DNA of 37,663 nt from Gammaproteobacteria bacterium. Lineage in GTDB: Bacteria; Pseudomonadota; Gammaproteobacteria; Nitrococcales; Nitrococcaceae. Below, piece after piece: positions 8,733-18,200 of the stretch. The notes beneath the pieces were generated by a model. The model had not been told where the DNA came from. It ran no database searches and saw only the letters and a program-made list of their open reading frames with translations. A program made the translations under genes and the position numbers. Location: positions 1 to 37,663 of the forward strand of contig JAUILK010000033.1 in the NCBI GenBank assembly GCA_030433275.1. Reading direction: 5' to 3'. The first letter of the stretch is position 1, and each line of letters opens with the position of its first letter.

Positions 8733-9683
8733 TCAGTGCGGATAAAAGTGGCGCGCGTCGTCGAATTCCCAGCTTCGGGTAATGACCAGCAGGTCGCGGC
8801 CTTGGAGCACTGACCGGGGGATTCTCGCATACGGCTCGGCCAGCTTTACGATGCGTTTGGCTGCCTGATTCAAGATGCTGAAAGGCGAGGGAACTAACAC
8901 ATTGACGGAGAAGACGCTGCCATCCGGACGCAACGCGACCTCGAGGATAAGCCGTCCCGAGAGATCACGTTCGCGGGCTTTGCGCGGATAATTGAGGTTG
9001 CCGATGCGTTCGACCTTCTCTATCCATTGCCGCATGTATTCTGCAGCGGCGTAAGAATGGGTTTGCGCATCGATGCGCTGCTCGCTGGGATATTGGGTGC
9101 TAACACTTTCCATAATGCTCGAGAGTTCCCGGCGGGCCGCCACGCGGGTGCTGGCATCGAGGATGCCCGCCATGTCGAGGTGTGACGTCCTCTTCGATAG
9201 GGGAGCGGTTTTAGGGGGCACTGGCGTTTTGGGCTCGAGCAGCGGCGTTTTTTTATTTTGTTTACGCGGTGGTTCCGTCTCCAGAGGGGGGGACTCCGCG
9301 TGAGTGGCCGTCGAGGCTGGCTTCCGCTTATGGGGTTTGGTTTTGAAGGTGGTTTTGCCGCCTCCATTTTGATTAGTCTGCGCCAAAAAATCGAAATCAC
9401 GCGGTGGGGATTCCTGGGTCCGCTGGGCTAGGGTGATCTCGATTGGCGGCGTTATCCGGCGAGTATGCTCGAGCTGCCAGGTAAACCCGAGCCCCAGCAG
9501 GGCCATCAAGTGCAGTGCGAGGGAGAGCAAAAAACTTAACGGAAGGCGCGCATGGGGGCTGGGCTGGGGCGCGCCATTGATCATTGATGGATTATCCTCT
9601 TGCCTGCCTACGCTATGTTGAATAGGTTGGTCTGTAGGCGCGCAGCCTAGCACAATCGGGGTGATCGTCTCCGCCATGTGCAT
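8733..9683 (-). CDS. TonB family energy-transducing protein (TonB3-like)
   Basis: This is an inner-membrane TonB-type protein of about 316 residues. A single anchor lies at residues about 47-67 (LPLSFLLSLALHLMALLGLG). A periplasmic stretch rich in Pro, Lys and Thr follows (about 90-165), and a C-terminal TonB domain (about 235-310) reads LSGRLILEVALRPDGSVFSVNV, then AAKRIVKLAEPYARIP. Its position between gshB and algH matches Pseudomonas tonB3, which has been connected with twitching motility and pilus assembly. That link is inference here. The ATG at 9683 overlaps the gshB stop as TGATG, and a GTG at 9686 is an alternative. No exbB or exbD lies nearby. Confidence 0.88.
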   Translation of the reverse strand: MHMAETITPIVLGCAPTDQPIQHSVGRQEDNPSMINGAPQPSPHARLPLSFLLSLALHLMALLGLGFTWQLEHTRRITPPIEITLAQRTQESPPRDFDFLAQTNQNGGGKTTFKTKPHKRKPASTATHAESPPLETEPPRKQNKKTPLLEPKTPVPPKTAPLSKRTSHLDMAGILDASTRVAARRELSSIMESVSTQYPSEQRIDAQTHSYAAAEYMRQWIEKVERIGNLNYPRKARERDLSGRLILEVALRPDGSVFSVNVLVPSPFSILNQAAKRIVKLAEPYARIPRSVLQGRDLLVITRSWEFDDARHFYPH

Positions 9684-10645
9684 CACATGTTTGCTCGATT
9701 GACCTCAAGGTGTCGCTCGATGAAGTTGAAGAGCTCGCTGCTGATGTTGATGCCGTAGTGGGCATCGAGTTCACGTACGCAGGTCGGGCTGGTGACGTTG
9801 ACCTCGGTCAGGTAGTTGCCAATGACGTCAAGGCCTACGAACAGCAAACCGCGTTCGCGTAGCGCCGGTGCGACCTGCTCGCAGATCCAGCGATCCCGCT
9901 TGCTGAGCTCTACGCCCTCGCCGCGGCCGCCCGCGGCAATATTGCCACGGGTTTCGCCACGGGCTGGAATCCGTGCCAGCGCGTAAGGGACGGGCTTACC
10001 CGCCACCAGCAGAATCCGTTTGTCGCCGTCGCGAATCTCCTCTATATAGCGTTGGGCCATTAGCTGACGCCGCCCGTGATCGCTCAGGGTCTCGATGATT
10101 ACGCTGGTGTTCGGGTCGCCCTGCTCGAGTACGAAAACGGATTCCCCGCCCATACCGTGCAGCGGCTTGAGGACCGCCTTGCCTTGTTCATGGATAAAAT
10201 CGCGCAGTTCATCGGCTGCTGTGCTCACCAGCGTGGGTGCGCAGCATTGTGGGAAATGAGTGGCGAAGAGCTTTTCTTGCGCATCACGCAGTCCCTGCGG
10301 ACGATTTATTACTAGTGCCCCAGCTTGTTCCGCCGCCTCCAGGATATAGGTCGCATAGAGATACGCGTTGCTTACCGGTGGGTCCTTGCGCATGAGAATC
10401 ACATTGAGCTCGGCTAGCGGATGGCGTTGGCGGTCGCCGAGTTCGTACCAGTGGTGGCGATCGTCGTGGACATGCAATTCGGCGCTATTGCCCCAGGCCT
10501 GCCCATCGCGCAGCGAAAGATCGCCGAGTTCCAGGTAGCGAATTACCCAGCCACGGCGTTCGGCTTCCAGGAGCAAAGCGAGCGTCGTATCTTTGTGGGG
10601 CGTGATGGAGTCGATGGGATCCATCACCACGCCCAGTCTGATCAT
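9683..10645 (-). CDS. gshB: Glutathione synthetase
   Basis: GshB joins gamma-glutamylcysteine and glycine with ATP to give glutathione. This 320-residue protein has the family's MDPIDSITPHKDTTLALLLEA start, LMRKDPPVSNAYLYATYILE, the ATP-grasp segments GKAVLKPLHGMGGESVFVL and QRYIEEIRDGDKRILLVAGKPVPYAL, the glycine-rich RGETRGNIAAGGRGEGVELS and the metal-binding YLTEVNVTSPTC. All look intact. The ATG at 10645 lies four bases after the stop of the broken gshA frame. Without a working gshA here, its substrate must come from another gene or from outside. Confidence 0.96.
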   Translation of the reverse strand: MIRLGVVMDPIDSITPHKDTTLALLLEAERRGWVIRYLELGDLSLRDGQAWGNSAELHVHDDRHHWYELGDRQRHPLAELNVILMRKDPPVSNAYLYATYILEAAEQAGALVINRPQGLRDAQEKLFATHFPQCCAPTLVSTAADELRDFIHEQGKAVLKPLHGMGGESVFVLEQGDPNTSVIIETLSDHGRRQLMAQRYIEEIRDGDKRILLVAGKPVPYALARIPARGETRGNIAAGGRGEGVELSKRDRWICEQVAPALRERGLLFVGLDVIGNYLTEVNVTSPTCVRELDAHYGINISSELFNFIERHLEVNRANM

Positions 10646-10649
10646 CGAG

Positions 10650-11589
10650 TTAGACCTTCCCGGTAGTGGTGCTCTCGGCGAGTTCTCGGGCGGCGGTCAG
10701 CAGCGCCAGCCGAGCAACCATGCCGTGGGCATACAAACGATTGGAATCGGCATCGGGGGCGTGGCAGAGATCCGGATTGACACGGCTGCCGGCCGATGGC
10801 AGTGGCCGTGTCTTCGAGGCGGATCTCCGCAAGCAATGCAGACACATTGCCAGTCAAGCATTTCTCACCGGCGCGCCGTTTGCGGTTGACCGCTTCGCAA
10901 TCGCGATGCAGCGGCCTAATCAGCCATGGATCGATATGGATCAGTTCACAGAATTCCTTCGCCACCCGGCGATAATGGACGAAATGGCTGCTTTTGCACC
11001 ACTTCGTCCAGCCTAATGTAAGCGGGGGGATTCCCGGTTGCCACAGACCTTCAAGCATAGTCGGACGGCTACTGGAGCGCGCGTTGCTGAGTAGGATAAG
11101 GCGGGGGGCGAAGCCCGCCATTCCAAGGCGCGGGCCGGGAGACTCCAGCGGTGCCAAGGTGAGTCGGCGTCCGCTGGGTAAATCGAAAAGAGTGGCTGCA
11201 CTAATCACGGGTCGCAAGGAGCCGATAGATACGGCACGGCCGACGTTAACCAAGAGATCGCGCAATGTGGCAAGGCTTTCTAGGTAGAACGGGTTGCGGG
11301 TATGGCTCTCGGGCACGATAAGGGTACGGTGCGCGCAAAGGGGTTGGAACCTGGGGGCAGACTTATTGAAGTCCACTGGGAATAAATCGATGCCAGCTGG
11401 CGCCAGCTTGAAACCGGTGTTGCGCAGATTGACCGAGACATGGAGCGGTGCCGGCGCACGTTGCCCGTGCCGACACAGCCAACCCTCGACGGTGCTTTGA
11501 TTCGCGGGCCGCCGCGGTTCGATTCGGTCGAGTGGATCGGTCAAAGCCGTGGCGAGATGCGCATCGGCCGTTGTGGGCATGGCTAACAT
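10650..11589 (-). pseudogene. gshA: Glutamate-cysteine ligase (Acidithiobacillus type), internally deleted and frameshifted
   Basis: The first 250 or so residues align well with the gshA family typified by Acidithiobacillus ferrooxidans (TIGR02049/PF08886): SVNLRNTGFKLAPAGIDLFPVDFN, VPESHTRNPFYLESLATLRDLL, WTKWCKSSHFVHYRRVAKEF and LIHIDPWLIRPL. After NVSALLAEIR (near 10810) the frame loses all similarity. The family's C-terminus, NRLYAHGMVARLALLTAARELAE, reappears in another frame and ends at TAA 10650. The central block with the KADAGTYGMGVM and EGVxTFE motifs, roughly 110-140 residues, is missing, and the two ends are out of frame. The ATG at 11589 has GAGG seven bases upstream. The product could not be active. 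A sequencing artefact cannot remove a block of this size unless the assembly is collapsed. Confidence 0.82.
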
Positions 11590-11800
11590 GTTTGCCTCGT
11601 ATGCGGTCACCAGTGCGTGCGGCATCGGTTTGACCGACGCGTTTCTGGCTCTAGGGCGCCAATTATGGGACCAAGCGATGAGGCTCGGCAAATTGGACCG
11701 CAGGCAAAGGCTGCTTGAACCCGGATTCGCCGCTCAATTAAGCGACGAACCGGCTAAATTCAGCCATGCGATCGACATGGTGCTAAGGCAAATAGGTTAA
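11579..11800 (+). CDS. Small ORF preceding pilG, uncertain
   Basis: This open frame of 73 codons ends at TAA 11800, 11 bases before the pilG start codon. Its C-terminal half reads as a plausible soluble helical peptide (LTDAFLALGRQLWDQAMRLGKL, then FAAQLSDEPAKFSHAIDMVL). I do not recognise it. It has no ribosome site before the ATG at 11579, uses several rare AGG codons, and overlaps the start of the gshA remnant on the other strand. A later TTG start near 11627 is possible. It may equally be the untranslated leader of pilG. Confidence 0.25.
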   Translation: MANMFASYAVTSACGIGLTDAFLALGRQLWDQAMRLGKLDRRQRLLEPGFAAQLSDEPAKFSHAIDMVLRQIG

Positions 11801-11811
11801 GGGGGCAGCAG

Positions 11812-12216
11812 GTGGACCAAGCTATCAACGATACCGATTTGGCTGGCCTCAAGGTAATGGTCATCGACGATAGCAAGACCATTCGACGCACGGCCGAGAC
11901 CCTTCTCAAGCAGGAAGGCTGCGAGGTGATTACCGCGACGGACGGCTTTGAGGCACTGGGGAAAATCGCCGATTGCCATCCGAGGATCATCTTCATCGAC
12001 ATCATGATGCCGCGGCTCGATGGCTACCAAACCTGCGCGCTGATCAAACACAACCGGATATTCAAGGAGACCCCGGTCATTATGCTATCCAGCAAGGACG
12101 GTCTGTTCGATCGGGCCCGGGGGCGTATCGTCGGCTCCGATCAGTATTTGACTAAACCATTTACCCGAGAGGAACTGCTGGCTGCGATAAGGCGTCATCG
12201 AGACAAGGCTGCTTGA
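11812..12216 (+). CDS. pilG: Twitching motility response regulator PilG
   Basis: This stand-alone CheY-like receiver has 134 residues. The phosphorylation pocket is intact: the acidic pair is in VMVIDDSKTIRR (residues about 15-25), the phospho-acceptor is Asp63 in FIDIMMPRLDG, the conserved Ser follows in VIMLSSKDG, and Lys is in YLTKPF. In Pseudomonas PilG is phosphorylated by the ChpA kinase and promotes pilus extension and cAMP synthesis. The start is GTG at 11812, with the purine-rich AAGGGGGCAGCAG just upstream. It opens the Pil-Chp operon. The promoter probably lies in the 222-base divergent region shared with gshA. Confidence 0.95.
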   Translation: MDQAINDTDLAGLKVMVIDDSKTIRRTAETLLKQEGCEVITATDGFEALGKIADCHPRIIFIDIMMPRLDGYQTCALIKHNRIFKETPVIMLSSKDGLFDRARGRIVGSDQYLTKPFTREELLAAIRRHRDKAA

Positions 12217-12349
12217 GCGACGTCACCGTTGCGAACCGGGGGGATGTGTCGTTTCCGAGGCCACGACGCCGTAGATCCGCCAATTGTCCGGCCGGATCCA
12301 GGTAAATCCTGCTAAAAACTCTAACGCCCATGCCAAGGGAGAATTGCGA

Positions 12350-12733
12350 ATGACCCGGATACTCGTTGTGGACGATTCGCCCACCGAGACTTACATCCTA
12401 AAGACCATGCTGGAGAAGCATGGTTTTGCGGTCAGCATCGCCGTGGACGGCGATCAAGGCATGAGCAAAGCACGCGCCGAACAGCCGGATCTGATTCTGA
12501 TGGACATCGTAATGCCGGGCGTCAACGGTTTTCAGGCCACCCGCAAGCTCTCCAAGGATTCAGTGACGGCTTCGATCCCGATCGTGATGATCTCTACCAA
12601 GGACCAAGACACTGATCAGCTCTGGGCCAAGCGCCAAGGTGCTTTGGATTACATCATCAAGCCAGTGACCGAGGCGGAGCTGCTAGCGAAAATCGGTGCG
12701 GCCCTGAAACGCAGAGGGCGCACGAATGGCTAG
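12350..12733 (+). CDS. pilH: Twitching motility response regulator PilH
   Basis: This is the second CheY-like receiver of the Pil-Chp system, 127 residues. It has ILVVDDSPTETYILKTML at the N-terminus, phospho-acceptor Asp52 in ILMDIVMPGVNGF, VMISTKDQDTD and the Lys in YIIKPV. The SPTE motif after the acidic pair is typical of PilH. In Pseudomonas it counters PilG and acts on retraction. I chose the ATG at 12350 because AAGGGAG lies seven bases upstream and the domain begins there, although the frame is open back to 12284. A 133-base gap separates it from pilG, and its stop overlaps the pilI start by eight bases. Confidence 0.95.
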   Translation: MTRILVVDDSPTETYILKTMLEKHGFAVSIAVDGDQGMSKARAEQPDLILMDIVMPGVNGFQATRKLSKDSVTASIPIVMISTKDQDTDQLWAKRQGALDYIIKPVTEAELLAKIGAALKRRGRTNG

Positions 12734-13280
12734 TCGACAGAGCACAACCACGCACCCCTTCGAAGTGCTCGCGAGGTTCGAGCGGCTGGTCTGGGCGCAT
12801 CGTGCCGAATCGCCGGCTCGGGAAGAGAATCGGGATGAATGGCGCGGAGTCGGGTTTCGCCTCGGCGGGCAACGTTTTGTCGCGCCGTTGGGCGAGGTCG
12901 TTGAGATCCTGACACCACCCCGAGTTGCCCGTGTCCCCCATACTAAAAGCTGGGTGCATGGAGTCGCCAACGTGCGCGGCAACCTTTTGCCGATCATGGA
13001 TCTCAATGCTTATCTCGGCAGGGGCTCGATTAATCTGAATCGGCTCTCACGAGTGTTGGTCATCGAATGGGAAGCTGTTTTCACCGGTTTTTTGGTCGAT
13101 GAAGTATTGGGGATGTGTCATTTTCACTACCCCGAGCAGTGGCGGGCGCTCGTTGACCCCGGAGCGGAGGAGGTGGCGCCTTATTTAGACGGCGTTTTGC
13201 ATCGTGACGGTAGCGACTGGTTGGTTTTCCGCTTGGCGCTGCTGACGCAGCACCCGAAATTTCTCAAGATCGCGGCTTGA
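12726..13280 (+). CDS. pilI: CheW-like adaptor PilI
   Basis: This is a CheW-domain protein of 184 residues. After about 35 variable residues comes GVGFRLGGQRFVAPLGEVVEIL, the conserved VHGVANVRGNLLPIMDLNAYLG (CheW signature, residues about 77-98) and VLVIEWEAVFTGFLVDEVLGM. It should couple the receptor PilJ to the kinase ChpA at the inner face of the membrane. The ATG lies inside the end of pilH, an eight-base overlap that suggests coupled translation. Confidence 0.94.
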   Translation: MASRQSTTTHPFEVLARFERLVWAHRAESPAREENRDEWRGVGFRLGGQRFVAPLGEVVEILTPPRVARVPHTKSWVHGVANVRGNLLPIMDLNAYLGRGSINLNRLSRVLVIEWEAVFTGFLVDEVLGMCHFHYPEQWRALVDPGAEEVAPYLDGVLHRDGSDWLVFRLALLTQHPKFLKIAA

Positions 13281-13376
13281 ATCCGGTACAGCAGCTGGAT
13301 AGCAAGGTGACCGATAACGCAGTTGGCCGTTATTAACCGCATCGACGGAGCCAGCGTCTTCCACGGAGGGTAAACC

Positions 13377-15104
13377 ATGAAGGCGTCATTACAATCGCAG
13401 CAGGCGGTAGGGCTGCGCAGGACAGCGCATGTTCTCACCGCTTTAGTCATTCTCATGACCCTGCTGATGACTGCGAGCCTCGGTTACGTAGTCTACTATG
13501 AAAAATTTGCCCGAGAGTCCGTCTCACGGGCCGAAGCGATTCGGGCCCAAGCCCAGCAGATTGCTCAGAATGCAGCCGAAGCGGTCGACGGCAATGTAAA
13601 CGCCTTCGAGCGGCTGCAGCAGGCCAGGGACGAGTTTCAAGTTAACTTCGAAGCGCTGGCCTCGGCTAACTCGACCAATAATCAGTCGGTGTCATCCCGG
13701 GCCGCACAGGCGTTGCAGAATGTGGCTCAGCCTTGGCAGGAGATGCGCGACGAGATCGATATCGTCCTTGAGCACCGCGATCAAGTGCTTGCCGCTGCGC
13801 TGGGTATGCGGGACGAAAATGCCGTTGTGCCCGCATCGGGCCTGGTTCAAGTGCAGCAGGCGGCGCAGGCAATAGCGGCCGGTTCCGATAAATTGCTTGC
13901 CCGTGCGGACACTCTGGCTGGCGTCTACCGCAATATCGAGAGTGCGCGCCCCGTCAAAGTTTGGCATGGCGTGGTCTTTGGCGTGCTGGCATTGATCCTG
14001 CTCGTGTTGCGGGGCATCGTTTCCTGGCGTTTGGCCCAAAGGGAGCTGCAGGCAGCCGAGAAGGCGCGTGCGCGAGCCGACGAACAAAGCAATAAAACTC
14101 AAGCGGCTATCCGTGTCTTGCTTGACGAGATCGAAGGTCTGCGGGAGGGCGATCTTACAGTGCAGGCTTCGGTGGGTGAGGCCTTCACCGGTGCCATCGG
14201 TGATGCTTTCAACGATGCCATTGAGGAGCTGCGGGGTTTGGTGGCTACGATCAATGAGATCTCAGGAAAAGTCTCTTCTGCTGCGCAGCAGACCCAGGCG
14301 ACAGCTATGCATTTGGCCGAGGCCTCCGATCATCAGGCGCACCAGATTACAGGCGCTTCGGCGGCGGTCAGCGAGATGGCGGTGTCAATCGATCAGGTTT
14401 CACGTAATGCTGAAGAGTCATCCCAAGTTGCGCAACAGGCCGTCGAGATCGCGCTCAAGGGGGCGGGCACCGTTAAACGAACCATCGCCCAGATGGATAA
14501 CATCCGCGAGCAGATCCAGGAGACTTCGAAGCGAATTAAGCGGCTGGGTGAGAGTTCGCAGGAGATTGGTAATATCGTCGAGCTGATCAACGATATAGCC
14601 GATCAGACCAACATCCTTGCGTTGAACGCCTCGATTCAGGCGGCTATGGCCGGTGAATCCGGGCGCGGCTTTGCTGTGGTAGCCGATGAGGTCCAACGGC
14701 TCGCCGAGCGCTCCGGTAATGCGACCAAGCAGATCGAAGGTTTGGTGAAGACCATTCAGACGGATACCAACGAGGCAGCGATCTCGATGGAGCAGAGCAC
14801 CACCGGTGTGGTCGCTGGTGCGCGCCAAGCCGAAGAGGCTGGCGAGGCATTGCATGAGATCGAGAACGTCTCACAGCACTTGGCGAGTCTAATTCGCAGT
14901 ATTTCCGAGGCGTCGCGGCAACAGGCCAATGCCGCGGGCAATATTTCCGATTCGATGAATGTCATTCAGGAGATCACTTCTCAGACCTCGGCCGGGACTA
15001 ATGAGACGGCGAGCTCGATCGGTAATCTGGCGGATTTGGCCGCGGAGTTGCGTGGTTCTGTGGCCGGTTTCAAGCTGCCCGGGCAGCGAGAGGCGCTAAA
15101 TTAA
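13377..15104 (+). CDS. pilJ: Methyl-accepting chemotaxis-type receptor PilJ
   Basis: This is the membrane chemoreceptor of the pilus chemosensory system. Transmembrane helices are at residues about 17-40 and 197-217, with a helical periplasmic domain of about 155 residues between them, then a HAMP-like linker (to about 280) and a long coiled-coil signalling domain. The hairpin tip, [43 protein letters not shown], is highly conserved and has the PilJ-like AAMAGESG rather than EAARAGEQG. At 575 residues it is about 100 shorter than Pseudomonas PilJ, which points to a reduced periplasmic sensor. The ATG at 13377 follows GGAGGG. No pilK methyltransferase follows it. Confidence 0.94.
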   Translation: MKASLQSQQAVGLRRTAHVLTALVILMTLLMTASLGYVVYYEKFARESVSRAEAIRAQAQQIAQNAAEAVDGNVNAFERLQQARDEFQVNFEALASANSTNNQSVSSRAAQALQNVAQPWQEMRDEIDIVLEHRDQVLAAALGMRDENAVVPASGLVQVQQAAQAIAAGSDKLLARADTLAGVYRNIESARPVKVWHGVVFGVLALILLVLRGIVSWRLAQRELQAAEKARARADEQSNKTQAAIRVLLDEIEGLREGDLTVQASVGEAFTGAIGDAFNDAIEELRGLVATINEISGKVSSAAQQTQATAMHLAEASDHQAHQITGASAAVSEMAVSIDQVSRNAEESSQVAQQAVEIALKGAGTVKRTIAQMDNIREQIQETSKRIKRLGESSQEIGNIVELINDIADQTNILALNASIQAAMAGESGRGFAVVADEVQRLAERSGNATKQIEGLVKTIQTDTNEAAISMEQSTTGVVAGARQAEEAGEALHEIENVSQHLASLIRSISEASRQQANAAGNISDSMNVIQEITSQTSAGTNETASSIGNLADLAAELRGSVAGFKLPGQREALN

Positions 15105-15237
15105 GCGGGGCATCGCGGATGTGCTCGCGTGTCGGTGGGGTCTGTTTTCATATGGCGTTCAGTGTGTCTTGCCTTGTGAAAAATGACCGCCGCCGAGATG
15201 CACACGGGAAGTGTTCACAGGCCCCGGGGATGTGATC

Positions 15238-18200
15238 ATGAAAAAACAGACTGATCTCGATTACAGTGCCCTTGGGTGGGTTAAAAAAGAGCTCGATGCG
15301 ACTTTGCGCCAAGCGGCCGAAGTTCTGGAATTATGTGCCGAGGGCTCGACCGATCGCACCGAGTTGCGGCGTTGCATCACAAGCCTGCATCAGGTGCACG
15401 GCATACTGCAGATGTTGGAGCTCTATGGCGCAGCGGCGCTCACCGAGGAGATGGAACAGATCGGTCTGGCGCTGTTGGTCGACCCTGCAATCGACGCCGA
15501 CCTGGCTCAGGAAGCCCTGATGCGGGCCATCCTGCAGCTTCAGGACTATCTGGAACGGGTAGCGAGCGGGCAGCAGGATGCTGCCATTTTACTGCTGCCG
15601 CTGATCAACGAGTTAAGAGGTGCGCGCGGTGTCCCCGTCATCGCCGAGAGCGCGCTGTTCGCTCCGGATCTGGATCTGCTCTGCGAGCAGCCGCGGTGGC
15701 CCAGAGATGGTACCGACAGCGTGGCGGTAACAGCCCGCCAAATGCGTTCGTTGTATCAGCGTGGACTATTGGACTATCTCCGGGGGCAAGATTCAGCAAA
15801 CGGGCTGAGGCAAATGCAGGAGGCCTTGCTGGCTATGGATCAGGCCGGCCCCGATGATCGCCGCACTACCTTGTGGTGGCTTGCAGCCGGTTTGATCGAT
15901 GCATTGGATGCCGGGGAACTCGTCGAGTATGCAGCCATGACGCGCCGCTTGCTGAGCCAAGTGGAACATCAGTTCAAAGCGGCGTTGGAAAGCGGTGCCG
16001 AGGCTGCTGTGGCCGAGGATCTATTGCGTAGCTTGCTTTACTACCTGGCCCAGGCGAGCCCGGTGACCGAGCGGGTGGCCGCGATCCAGACCTTCTACGA
16101 TCTTCCGAGCCTGATGGCCGAGCACAATCGGATAGAGCAAAGCCGTGAGCGGCTGTTCGGTCCGGGACGCGATGCCTTTAGTGGTGTAGCACGTGCGATC
16201 TGTGAGGATCTGGCCCATGTGAAAGATACTCTCGATCTGTATGCGCGTGGCAGCGTTCGCAACGCCGAGGATCTGACCAGCACCGCCGATTTGCTGAGCC
16301 GGATTGCCGATACGCTGGAGGTCATCGACCTGGCTGATGCCAGCCGTTTGGTGCGCGAGCAGGTCGCGCAGGTGTGTACGCTGCGTGACGAGGGAAGTCT
16401 GGAGGATCACCGTGCTTTGCAGGTAGCCGAGGCATTGCTCTATGTAGAATCATCGCTTGTCAATCTGGTGGAAGGCCGCCAGAGGATGGGGCAGGACGAT
16501 GATGAGGCGGGTACCAGTCGGAGAGTGCTCGAAGAAAGCGAGTACCAGCCGGTTTTCGCCCAAGCCATCAGCGAAGCAATCATTGAGCTTGGTTACCTCA
16601 AAGAGGCGATTGTTCAATTTGTCGAAAGTGGCGAACGCCAGCGTCTAGAGAGCATTGAACGGCTCGTTGGCGCTGTGCGTGGCAGCCTGACTCTGTTGGA
16701 ATTGGAACGGGTGCCGGAATTGATCGGGGCAACCGAGCATTGGCTACGCGAGTGTGTGCTTAGTACTGCGGAGTTTCCCTCGCCGCAGGCGCTCGAGGCC
16801 CTCGCCGATGCGATCACAGGTATCGAGTATTACCTGGAGGCCATGCGAGACGGACGCCCGTATGGTGAGCAAGGCCTCGATGTGAGCGAGTATCGGCTGC
16901 GTTGCCTAGGCGATTTGGGTCCCGTCTCCGGGGGAGTCCACCAGGCATTCGCGGGCGAGCCAGCGCCTGCCGTGATGGAAGAGGCCTATGTATCGCGCCC
17001 GTCGCCGCCGGCTGTAGACCAGCTGATGCCCTCGGCGGATGCTGGTATCGACTTCTCGAAGAAACGAGGTCGAGTTGATCCAGAGGTGCCGGTTTGGGGC
17101 GAACGGCTTGACCCGGAGATTCTAGAGATTTTTCTTGAGGAAGCTGACGAGGTTCTGGCTACCCTGAGGGATGTGTTTCCGCGCTGGCAGCGAGAGGTCG
17201 ACGATACCGAGGCGCTGCTGACGATACGGCGTTTGTTCCACACTCTGAAGGGCAGCGGTCGGTTGGCCGGCGCGCTGTTGTTCGGTGAACTCGCTTGGTC
17301 CGTGGAGAACTTGCTCAATCGGGTCCTTGATCACACCTTGGAGCCTTCATCGCAGGTATACGCTAGCGTGGCTGAGACTTTGAGCGTAATTCCCGAACTC
17401 ATCGCGGAGTTGCGTGGCGCAGCCCCCCCGAACTGTGATGTCCGGCAGTTGATACGCAAGGTTTCGGTATTGAGCGAGCCTAGCCAGCAGAATGAGGTGG
17501 CCGGTCTAACTTCCGGAGCCGTGGGTGCAGCGGGGCAGCCGGCTGGGACTGGGGAGGGGAGGGGCGGACAAGAGTCAGCCGCCTCTGCGGCATGTGAGCC
17601 GGGGTATGTGGCGCAGGCGATGCCGGCCGGTAATGATTCCGCGCAAACCGACGGCGATGATGAGGCGCAGCAGGCGGCGGGCGCGCTCGAAATGCTCGGA
17701 AAGACGGGCGACGTGCGCCTAGACCCAGTTCTCTACGAGATCTTCGGCAAGGAGACCGGGGACCATCTGGGTTGCATCGAGGAGTTTCTGCAGGAGTGTG
17801 AAAACTCGAACGATGGCCAATGTCGTGTTGCTGAACGTCTTGCGCGTTCGTTGCATACCTTGACGGGTAGTGCGCGGATGGCACAGGTTGGGCCCATAGC
17901 CCAAGTCGGCCACGAGCTTGAGGAACTCGTCTCCAGCCGTTATGCCGAGGGCCGCACATTGGATGCCCCCGATCAAGCTGTACTCAAACGGGGGGCGCGG
18001 GCGATACGGGCAGTCGTTGAAGCCCTGGGCCGAGGGGCGGCGGAGTTGCCCGATGTCTCAGAGCTTGTTCGGGACATTGGGACCCGTAGAGTCTCTCTGC
18101 CCAAATTGGCCGCTGAGCGTGAGGAGCACCACGAGGCTGGGTTCTCGTTGGCGCAGGTTCAAGCGGATGTGCTTGAAGCTCGATCGGTTGACGCGAACGA

